From NCBI GenBank assembly GCA_004296815.1, contig SCVT01000183.1, positions 1 to 14,024 of the forward strand: a stretch of 14,024 bases of DNA, in the 5' to 3' direction. Below, piece by piece: positions 6,940 to 14,024 of the stretch. The stretch comes from Reyranella sp. (GTDB lineage Bacteria > Pseudomonadota > Alphaproteobacteria > Reyranellales > Reyranellaceae). The number at the start of each line of letters is the position of its first letter. The first letter of the stretch is position 1. The notes beneath the pieces were generated by a model. The model was given only the letters and a program-made list of their open reading frames with translations, searched no databases and had not been told where the DNA came from. The translations under genes and the position numbers were made by a program.

Positions 6940-7041
6940 GGGATCTCCCCTCCCGACGTTCCGACGCGTGCCGCTATCGCACGCCTCGCGGAAGGAGGAG
7001 TCAACCCCGCAAGGACGCAGCTCTCGCCGCCGCCGGCGGCG
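6940..7041. other. Intergenic gap with a GC palindrome, no gene seen
   Basis: This gap separates paralogue B's start from the stop of the DHFR-like gene, both on the minus strand. It holds paralogue B's ribosome site and, at 7028-7041, the perfect palindrome CGCCGCCGGCGGCG just past the DHFR-like stop. No T-run follows on the minus strand, so it is not a convincing intrinsic terminator. The promoter of the secreted pair may be here, but no clear -35/-10 boxes can be named. Confidence 0.4.
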
Positions 7042-7605
7042 TCAGGCCTTGGGGCCCCATTCCTCGAGCTTGGTGCCTGTCGCCTCGTCGAGCATGCGCG
7101 TGCTGCGCAGCACCAGGCCGTGGCGCTTCATCACCGTCTCGGGCGTCACCCGCTTGCCGATGCCGGGGAAGACCGGCCGGCCGCGCGGCACGCTCGCCTG
7201 CGCGCGTGTGAGGAAGAAGGCGTCGTAGCCAATGTTGAGGAACAGGCCGAACACGTCGGTCCCACCGACCACGGCCAGGGTGCCCTCGGGAATGTTCAGG
7301 CGGAGCCAGGCCTCCTCGAACGGCGCGGTCACCGGGTTCCACAGCACGGCGTTGGGATTGTTGGGATCGGGGATGACGCGCTCGACCCGCCGCGTCAGCA
7401 CGATGCGCCGGCGCGCGGCCTCCTTGGGTCCGCCCTCGGCGGAATGCCGGCCGTTGGCCACCGCCGACGCCCGGTCGAGCGACTCCTGGTAGAATTTCTG
7501 GTCGGCCGGGATCTTCAGCACCTCGGGAAACGAGGCGTCGGAGCCGGCAATCATGCCCTCGCGGGAGATGATCGCGAATCCCTCGATACGCGGACGCTTG
7601 TTCAC
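7042..7605 (-). CDS. Dihydrofolate reductase/RibD C-terminal-fold protein
   Basis: A 187-residue protein starting at GTG 7605, with AAGGCGG about nine bases upstream. The pattern of strands matches the DHFR/RibD-C fold: E-G-F-A-I-I-S-R-E-G-M-I-A at the N-terminus, a helix F-Y-Q-E-S-L-D followed by A-V-A-N-G-R-H-S (compare the MGRxT segment of DHFR), R-I-V-L-T-R-R (compare the NIVLTR segment), and V-V-G-G-T-D-V-F-G-L-F-L (compare the GGxxxY segment), then F-F-L-T-R. It most likely binds NAD(P)H and reduces a small ring compound. The classical DHFR active-site residues cannot be firmly placed, so I do not call it folA. It is the last gene of a minus-strand set with DUF1761 and the hydrolase, 13 bp after the DUF1761 stop. 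Confidence 0.78.
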   Translation of the reverse strand: MNKRPRIEGFAIISREGMIAGSDASFPEVLKIPADQKFYQESLDRASAVANGRHSAEGGPKEAARRRIVLTRRVERVIPDPNNPNAVLWNPVTAPFEEAWLRLNIPEGTLAVVGGTDVFGLFLNIGYDAFFLTRAQASVPRGRPVFPGIGKRVTPETVMKRHGLVLRSTRMLDEATGTKLEEWGPKA

Positions 7606-7618
7606 CCAGGGCCGCCTT

Positions 7619-8026
7619 TCAGATGCCGATCGCGCCGATGACGGCGCCCTGGATAACGAGCACGCCCAGCCAATGGATGCAATCGATCACCGTCAGCGAG
7701 GCTTTTCGTCCGCCGAACGCATAGTTGGTGGCCGTGGTGGTGGCGACGAAGCCCAGCCACATGAAGGCGCCCGTGATGATTCCGGTCCGGACCGTCACTT
7801 GCCCGCCGCCGAGATGGGCGATCGTACCGGCCAGGACCTGGGCCATCACCAGCAGGCTGACGATGGAGATCACGAACGGCGCCATCGACGGGCTGAGCTC
7901 CTCCTTCTTCTTGCCGATCGCGGCCAGCCACTGGCTCGAGAGCGACATGTAGTAGAGCGAGCCGAAGCCGAAGGCCGCGACCGCGGCGACGAGGATGGCG
8001 AGATAGTTCATTCCGGCGAAGACCAT
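7619..8026 (-). CDS. DUF1761 family four-helix membrane protein
   Basis: A 135-residue integral membrane protein. The start ATG 8026 has GAGGAG seven bases upstream; a second in-frame ATG at 8011 is weaker. Four hydrophobic segments are seen (about 7-27, 49-70, 80-102, 112-134). Features shared with DUF1761 proteins are the N-terminal segment with F-G-S-L-Y-Y and W-L-A-A-I-G-K, the central G-A-F-M-W-L-G-F, T-N-Y-A-F-G-G-R, and the last helix starting I-D-C-I-H-W-L-G. The family has no assigned biochemical function that I know of. It sits between the alpha/beta hydrolase (32 bp upstream) and the DHFR-like gene (13 bp downstream), all on the minus strand, so it is probably part of the TetR-controlled unit. 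Confidence 0.85.
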   Translation of the reverse strand: MVFAGMNYLAILVAAVAAFGFGSLYYMSLSSQWLAAIGKKKEELSPSMAPFVISIVSLLVMAQVLAGTIAHLGGGQVTVRTGIITGAFMWLGFVATTTATNYAFGGRKASLTVIDCIHWLGVLVIQGAVIGAIGI

Positions 8027-8058
8027 GGGCGGCTCCTCTGGGCGGCCGGACCATAGCA

Positions 8059-8946
8059 TCATCTGCCCGGATCGAGATGGCGCGTCAGGAAGGCGATCTG
8101 GTCGCCGACGATGCGGTCGATGAACGGCGGGTGATAGACCTCGAAATGGTCGGTCGGGTAGCGGATCGCCTCGCCGCGCGGCGCCCTGCGCGCGACGTCG
8201 AGCGCGACCTGCGGATCCATCAGGTCCTCGCGGTCGCTGACGCAGACCAGCAGCGGGCAACGCACGCGGGCCGCCTGCGACGCGGCATCGTAGAACAGCA
8301 TGCCGATCGCCGCTCCCGCCGTGACGCGGCCGTCGAACACCACGCCTTCGGGCACCACCGACATCCATCCCTCGTAAGCGCCTGGCCGGTTGACGAAGGC
8401 GAGCTCGCCCGGCCGGCCGACGATCTGCACGTAGCGCCGGCCGATCCCCAGCGCCGCCCGCATCAGGTCGGAGACGATCGGCACGGTGAAGCGCATCAGG
8501 TGGCCGAAGCCCGAGGCGAGCGCGGGCGCGCGGCCCTTCAGGATGGGGCACTGCACGACCGCCGCGGCGATCTCCGGCCGGCGCGCCGCCGTCGCCACGA
8601 CATGGCTGGCGCCGAACGAGGTTCCCCACAGGGCGATGCGCGCCGGATCGAGCTCGGGCCGGCTGCGGATGAAGGCGAGCGCGGCATCGATGTCCTCGAA
8701 ATAGCGGCCGAGGTTCATGAGCTGGCGCGGCGTACCGCCGGACTCACCGAGATGTCGGAAATCGAAGGCCACAACGGCAAAGCCCGCCGCCGAGAAGCGC
8801 CGCTCGTACCGGTCGAGCATCATCGAGTGCGTGGCGCCGCCGCCATGGATCAGCAGCACCACCGGATGCGGCCCCTCGCCTTCCGGCAGAGTGAGCCAGG
8901 CGGCGCAGTCCTCGGCGCCGGAACGGAACGACGTGCGGATGGTCAT
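8059..8946 (-). CDS. Alpha/beta hydrolase (dienelactone hydrolase/serine esterase type)
   Basis: A 295-residue alpha/beta hydrolase. The start ATG 8946 has AAGGAG six bases upstream; longer reading upstream would cross the operator and the TetR gene. The oxyanion loop H34-G-G-G37, the D62-F-R-H-L-G-E-S strand and turn, the nucleophile elbow G108-T-S110-F-G112, the acid D238 or D241 (in V-S-D-R-E-D-L-M-D) and H267 (in T-D-H-F) make a complete Ser-Asp-His triad. It should hydrolyse an ester, thioester or lactone in the cytoplasm; the substrate is unknown. The gene is the first of the minus-strand unit and is divergent from the TetR gene across a paired operator, so its expression is probably induced by the TetR ligand, possibly its own substrate. 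Confidence 0.92.
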   Translation of the reverse strand: MTIRTSFRSGAEDCAAWLTLPEGEGPHPVVLLIHGGGATHSMMLDRYERRFSAAGFAVVAFDFRHLGESGGTPRQLMNLGRYFEDIDAALAFIRSRPELDPARIALWGTSFGASHVVATAARRPEIAAAVVQCPILKGRAPALASGFGHLMRFTVPIVSDLMRAALGIGRRYVQIVGRPGELAFVNRPGAYEGWMSVVPEGVVFDGRVTAGAAIGMLFYDAASQAARVRCPLLVCVSDREDLMDPQVALDVARRAPRGEAIRYPTDHFEVYHPPFIDRIVGDQIAFLTRHLDPGR

Positions 8947-8961
8947 GATCGTCTCCTTGAG

Positions 8962-9006
8962 GTACAGTGTACGTGTTAAGCCGGAAGTAATACGTACACT
9001 GTACGT
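8962..9006. promoter_or_regulatory. Paired TetR operator in the divergent promoter region
   Basis: Two copies of the palindrome GTACA-n-TGTAC lie at 8962-8972 (centre G) and 8994-9004 (centre C). The right copy extends to the 15-bp perfect palindrome ACGTACACTGTACGT at 8992-9006. Read together they form a perfect 12-bp inverted repeat, TACAGTGTACGT against ACGTACACTGTA. The centres are 32 bp apart, about three helical turns, so two repressor dimers could bind the same face. Each site lies close to one gene's ribosome site (hydrolase on the left, TetR on the right), which fits repression in both directions. The assignment is inferred from symmetry and position. Confidence 0.85.
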
Positions 9007-9020
9007 TGTCAAGGAGTGCC

Positions 9021-9641
9021 ATGCCGCCCAAGGCCAAGTTCGCGCGCGCCCAGCTCCAGGAGGCCGCCCTCGCCATCGTCGACAAGGAAGGCCTGCCCGC
9101 CCTCTCCATGCGGTCGCTGGCCGCGGCACTCGGGACCGGGCCGATGACGCTTTACAACTACGTGAAGGACCGCGACGACCTCGACGCGCTGGTCGTCGAG
9201 GCGGTGATGGCCGAGGTCCGGCTGCCGCGCGAGAAAGGCGACTGGCGGGCCGACGTGACGGCGATCGTCGAGGCGACATGGCGCACCGTGCGACGCCATC
9301 CCAACGTGATCCCGCTGGTGCTGACGCGCAGGACCCTGCACGAGACGACCCTGGTCTGGGCCGAGGCGCTCTTGCGCGCGCTGGCGCGGAGCGGACGCTC
9401 CGGCGCCGATCTCCTGGTCGCCTTCCGCACCGTCTCGGGCTTCGTGATGGGCTTCGCGCAGGCCCAGCTCGCCGATCCCCTGACGCCCGACGAGGACCAG
9501 GACGACATTGCACGCGCCCAGGCCCTGCCGGCCGAGCGCTTCCCCCGGCTGATCGAGATCGCCGGCGCAGCTGCGAAACTCGGAGCCGACAGGGAGTTCC
9601 GCGCCGGCCTCGATATCGTCATGGCGGGGCTCGACCGCTGA
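9021..9641 (+). CDS. TetR family transcriptional regulator
   Basis: A 206-residue TetR-type repressor. ATG 9021 is preferred because AAGGAG (9011-9016) lies just before it; a TTG at 9006 is also in frame but precedes the ribosome site. The N-terminal DNA-binding domain is clear: helix A-L-A-I-V-D-K-E-G (17-24), L-S-M-R-S-L-A-A-A-L-G (28-38) and the recognition helix M-T-L-Y-N-Y-V (42-48). K-D-R-D-D-L follows as in TetR proteins with a TetR_C-type ligand domain. The rest is helical and variable, so the inducer cannot be inferred. It is divergent from the hydrolase-DUF1761-DHFR-like unit with a paired operator between them, and precedes the amidase gene by 43 bp in the same direction, so the amidase may also be in its regulon. 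Confidence 0.93.
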   Translation: MPPKAKFARAQLQEAALAIVDKEGLPALSMRSLAAALGTGPMTLYNYVKDRDDLDALVVEAVMAEVRLPREKGDWRADVTAIVEATWRTVRRHPNVIPLVLTRRTLHETTLVWAEALLRALARSGRSGADLLVAFRTVSGFVMGFAQAQLADPLTPDEDQDDIARAQALPAERFPRLIEIAGAAAKLGADREFRAGLDIVMAGLDR

Positions 9642-9684
9642 GGGCTATGGTTCGCGGCACCCTCATCCGGAGATCCGCAGAGTC

Positions 9685-11070
9685 ATGACCGCGTACAAGG
9701 ATTTCAAGCCGCTCACCTTCCACGACAGCACCAAGGGCTTCCGCGACGGCAACGACTCGGCCCGCGCCTATCTCGAGCGCTGCCTCGAGACGATCGCCAA
9801 GCGCGAGCCGGTGGTGAAGGCCTTCACCGCGATCAACGAGGACGGCGCCCGCACCGCGGCGGATGCCAGCTCGGCACGCTGGAAGGCAGGCAAGCCGCTG
9901 TCGCCGATCGACGGCATGCCGGTCGCCATCAAGGACCTGCTCGAGACGAAGGACATGCCGACCGGCATGGGCTGCGACGCGTTCAAGAGCAATTTCCCCA
10001 AGCGCGACAACGCCGCGGTATGGGCGCTGCGCCAGGCAGGCGCAGTGATCCTCGCCAAGGCGGTGACCGCCGAGCTGGGCGGCTCCCATCCCGGTGCCAC
10101 GACCAATCCGTTCGACGCGACGCGCACGCCGGGCGGCTCCTCCTCGGGCTCGGCCGCCGCGGTCGGTGCCAACATGGTGCCGGCGGCGATCGGCACGCAG
10201 GTCGGCGGCTCGATCATCCGGCCCGCCGCCTATTGCGGGAACTACGCGCTGAAGCCCACGCAGGGCGGCATCAACCGCGGCGAGCGCCAGGCGACCAGCC
10301 AGAGCACGCACGGCCCGCACGCCAATTCGCTGCAGGACATGTGGCAGGTGGCCATCGAGATCGCCAACCGCGCCGGTGGTGACCGCGGCGCGGTGGGCCT
10401 GGTCGGTCCCTCGACCCTGCCGGCGGCGGCAAAGCCCAGCCGCCTGGTCGTGCTCGAGACCGAGGGTTGGCCGGAGGTCGACGCTGCGACCAAGGCGGGC
10501 TTCGAGGCGGTGCTGAAGCAGCTCGCCGAGGCCGGCGTGACGCTCATCCGCCGCAAGGACCATCCCTGGGTCGAGGCGCTGGAGCAGTCGATCGCCAACG
10601 GCCGCGCGACCTGCAACGGCGTCACGAGCTGGGAGAACCGCTGGTATCAGCGCGGCATCGTCGACAACAACCCGGAGGGCGTGAGCGCGCGCGCCAAGGC
10701 GACGCTTGCCAAGGCCGAAGCGATGTCGACCGACGACTACCGCATGGCGCTGATGGCGCGCGAGAATGCACAAAGGGTCCATTCGACGATGGCACCGCTC
10801 GCGGACGCGGCGATCACGCTCGCCTGCCCCGGGCCTGCGCCCGTGTGGTCGGGCGACGTGCCGGGCCAGCCGCTGGCCGCGCGTCCGACCGGCGACTTCG
10901 TGTTCAACGCGCCGAGCTCGATGCTGTTCGCGCCGGTCGTGACGATGCCGCTGATGAGCGTCGGCGGGCTGCCGGTCGGCGTGCAGGTGATGGGCCAGCA
11001 GCACGAGGACGCCCGCATGACCGGCCTCGCGCGCTGGATGTCGGAGACGCTGAAGCCGGTCTCCGCGTAG
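9685..11070 (+). CDS. Amidase signature family enzyme
   Basis: A 461-residue amidase signature protein of usual length with an intact Ser-cisSer-Lys triad: K83 (in V-A-I-K-D-L), the cis serine S152 in the G150-G-S-S-S-G-S156 signature and nucleophile S176 in Q-V-G-G-S-I-I-R-P-A. The 24-residue gap from S152 to S176 equals that of fatty acid amide hydrolase (S217 to S241). It hydrolyses an amide or related bond to a carboxylate and ammonia or amine. It lacks GatB/GatC partners nearby and has substrate-pocket sequence unlike GatA, so a catabolic role is more likely than tRNA-dependent amidation. It follows the TetR gene by 43 bp and ends 5 bp from the convergent Bug protein gene, which might supply a related substrate. 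Confidence 0.94.
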   Translation: MTAYKDFKPLTFHDSTKGFRDGNDSARAYLERCLETIAKREPVVKAFTAINEDGARTAADASSARWKAGKPLSPIDGMPVAIKDLLETKDMPTGMGCDAFKSNFPKRDNAAVWALRQAGAVILAKAVTAELGGSHPGATTNPFDATRTPGGSSSGSAAAVGANMVPAAIGTQVGGSIIRPAAYCGNYALKPTQGGINRGERQATSQSTHGPHANSLQDMWQVAIEIANRAGGDRGAVGLVGPSTLPAAAKPSRLVVLETEGWPEVDAATKAGFEAVLKQLAEAGVTLIRRKDHPWVEALEQSIANGRATCNGVTSWENRWYQRGIVDNNPEGVSARAKATLAKAEAMSTDDYRMALMARENAQRVHSTMAPLADAAITLACPGPAPVWSGDVPGQPLAARPTGDFVFNAPSSMLFAPVVTMPLMSVGGLPVGVQVMGQQHEDARMTGLARWMSETLKPVSA

Positions 11071-11075
11071 CTAGT

Positions 11076-12080
11076 TCACTCGGCCGGCTGGATGCCGAGC
11101 GCCTTCATGCGCGGGATCACCGTGGCCTTCAGGAGCTCGTAGTCCTTCATGACCTCCTGGTGGTTCAGCGGCTTCTCGGTGAGGCCGAAGCTGTCCATCA
11201 TCTTCTTGCCGGGCTCGGAGTCGGCTGCCGCGACCCAGAGGTCGGACATCTTCTGCACGACCTCCTTCGGCGTCGCGGCCGGTGCCGCGAGCGCCAGCCA
11301 GCCGCGCACGGTGAACATCGGATCGGTGAAGCCCTGCTCCTCCGAGGTCGACACGTCGGGCAGCTTGACGTAGCGCACGCGGGAGGGCGCCACGATCGGG
11401 CGAACGTCGCCCTTCACGAGGAGCGCGTTCATCGCCTGCGGGCTGCCCATTGCGGCCTGCAGGGAGCCCGCGCCCATGTCCTGCCACATCGGGGCCTCGC
11501 CCTTGTAGGTCACGACTTCCATCGTGAGGCCGTACTGCTCGTTCAGCGCCTGGGCGAAGATGTGCGCCGACGAACCCATCGCCCACGAACCGAAGTTGAT
11601 CTTCTTGCCCTTGGCCCAGGCGATGAACGACTTGAGGTCCTTGACCTCGGCCGGCACCGACTTGTGAACGACCACCGGCAGCACGCCCGACGACGTGCCC
11701 GAGACGATGGTGAGGTCCTTGTCCGGGTCGAAGCCCAGTGTCTTGAACAGCACGCGGTTCTGCACGAGCGTGCTCGAGACCGAGTGCAGGAACGTGTAGC
11801 CGTCGGCCGGCGCGCGCGCGACCAGCGCGGCGCCGATGTTGCCCGACGCGCCCGGCTTGTTGTCGATCATCACCTGCTGGCCGGTCGCCTGCTGGACATG
11901 CTGCGCGAAGGCGCGCGCGATGCCGTCGGTCAGGCCGCCCGCGGGGAAGTTCACGACGATGGTGATCGTCTTGTTGGGCCACGTGCCCTGCGCCGACACG
12001 ATCGAGGGGGCGGCGAGAACCAGGCCGGCGCCGGCGGTGCCGCGCAACAGGCCGCGGCGAGTCGTCGTCATCTTGTTCAT
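11076..12080 (-). CDS. Bug/TctC family solute-binding protein with Tat-type signal
   Basis: A 334-residue periplasmic binding protein of the tripartite tricarboxylate transporter (Bug) family. ATG 12080 is chosen because GGAGG (12091-12095) is too close to the ATG at 12089 and far from the one at 12071. The first 30 residues form a signal peptide with a twin-arginine motif (T-T-R8-R9-G-L-L-R) and a cleavage site near S-A before Q31. Family signatures follow: W-P-N-K-T-I-T-I-V-V, F-P-A-G-G-L-T-D, D-N-K-P-G-A-S-G-N-I-G, P-A-D-G-Y-T-F, and the C-terminal A-P-A-A-T-P-K-E-V-V. The ligand is unknown, most likely a carboxylate. No TctA/TctB permease genes are in the window, so it is an orphan or serves a distant permease. 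It is convergent with the amidase and divergent from the beta-oxidation gene. Confidence 0.94.
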   Translation of the reverse strand: MNKMTTTRRGLLRGTAGAGLVLAAPSIVSAQGTWPNKTITIVVNFPAGGLTDGIARAFAQHVQQATGQQVMIDNKPGASGNIGAALVARAPADGYTFLHSVSSTLVQNRVLFKTLGFDPDKDLTIVSGTSSGVLPVVVHKSVPAEVKDLKSFIAWAKGKKINFGSWAMGSSAHIFAQALNEQYGLTMEVVTYKGEAPMWQDMGAGSLQAAMGSPQAMNALLVKGDVRPIVAPSRVRYVKLPDVSTSEEQGFTDPMFTVRGWLALAAPAATPKEVVQKMSDLWVAAADSEPGKKMMDSFGLTEKPLNHQEVMKDYELLKATVIPRMKALGIQPAE

Positions 12081-12258
12081 TTGTCTCATGTCCTCCCGAG
12101 ATCTTTTCTGCGGCGATGCATAGCGGCTGCGTCCGCGAGCGGCTAGGCTGTGTATCTGCACCTATCTTCGCACGGCGGAACCTATGGTCGCTGGGCGGGG
12201 CGCTCAGGGATTGCTAAGACCACCCATCGCAAACGGCAGCCATCAGGGAAGAACGCCC
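12081..12258. promoter_or_regulatory. Divergent intergenic region between Bug protein and beta-oxidation genes
   Basis: This stretch must hold both promoters. Visible elements are the Bug gene's GGAGG site (12091-12095), the AGGGAAG site before the fusion gene (12245-12251), and a direct repeat of AGCGGCT at 12122-12128 and 12138-12144, a 16-bp spacing. No convincing -35/-10 pair or strong palindrome is seen. Confidence 0.45.

Positions 12259-14024
<1,766 letters not shown>

Noticed and set aside
7028..7041. GC palindrome after the DHFR-like gene as an intrinsic terminator
   Set aside because: There is no T-run after it on the minus strand and such GCC/GGC palindromes arise easily in this base composition.
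6310..7228. Plus-strand open frames opposite the two secreted-protein genes
   Set aside because: The minus-strand frames have signal peptides, strong ribosome sites and matching cysteine patterns; the plus-strand ones have none of these.
8059..9513. Possible 484-residue form of the alpha/beta hydrolase
   Set aside because: The extra N-terminus reads through the operator and antisense to the TetR gene and is Arg/Pro/Ser-rich; the ATG at 8946 has a good ribosome site.
9619..12146. Long open frames on both strands over the amidase and Bug genes
   Set aside because: They overlap genes with intact catalytic or family motifs and show no recognisable domain; composition is that of shadow frames.

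Overview
The window is GC-rich, gene-dense bacterial DNA with strongly G/C-ending codons. The gene types (Bug/TctC solute-binding proteins, a mandelate-racemase-like enolase-superfamily enzyme, acyl-CoA ligase, TfdA-like oxygenase, amidase, fused beta-oxidation enzyme, DUF1761) fit a metabolically versatile proteobacterium. An alphaproteobacterium is my best guess (Reyranella/Rhodospirillales/Rhizobiales-like), but this is inference, since no rRNA or marker gene is present. I see no tRNA, rRNA, insertion sequence, CRISPR array, phage gene or plasmid origin.

Layout. (1) 1-3032, plus strand: a tight cassette of the C-terminal end of a Bug/TctC binding protein, a mandelate racemase/muconate lactonizing enzyme family protein (GTGA overlap) and an acyl-CoA ligase, which looks like a carboxylate uptake and activation operon. 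(2) 3011-3993, minus strand: an ArsR/SmtB-type metal sensor and a short CDF cation transporter sharing an ATGA overlap. Nested palindromes sit directly against the sensor's start codon. The CDF gene overlaps the ligase gene tail to tail by 22 bp. (3) 4081-5722, plus strand: a TauD/TfdA-like Fe(II)/2-oxoglutarate dioxygenase and an RNase Z-like metallo-beta-lactamase-fold hydrolase, 1 bp apart. (4) 5726-6939, minus strand: two tandem, divergent paralogues of a secreted protein with a six-cysteine tail that I cannot place in a known family. (5) 7042-8946, minus strand: a DHFR/RibD-fold protein, a DUF1761 membrane protein and an alpha/beta hydrolase. They are divergent from a TetR regulator (9021-9641) across a very symmetric operator region, and an amidase (9685-11070) follows the TetR gene. 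(6) 11076-12080, minus strand: a Tat-exported Bug/TctC binding protein. (7) 12259 to the right edge, plus strand: an enoyl-CoA hydratase/3-hydroxyacyl-CoA dehydrogenase fusion, cut by the window.

How the genes may work together. Most encode uptake, hydrolysis, oxidation and CoA-activation of small organic acids or amides, ending in beta-oxidation. The metal-efflux pair and the TetR module are self-contained regulated units inserted between them. I found no clear new multi-gene defence or mobile system. The best candidates for something undescribed are the paralogous cysteine-rich secreted pair, the metal operon with an operator touching its start codon and an altered CDF metal site, and the mirror-symmetric TetR control region.
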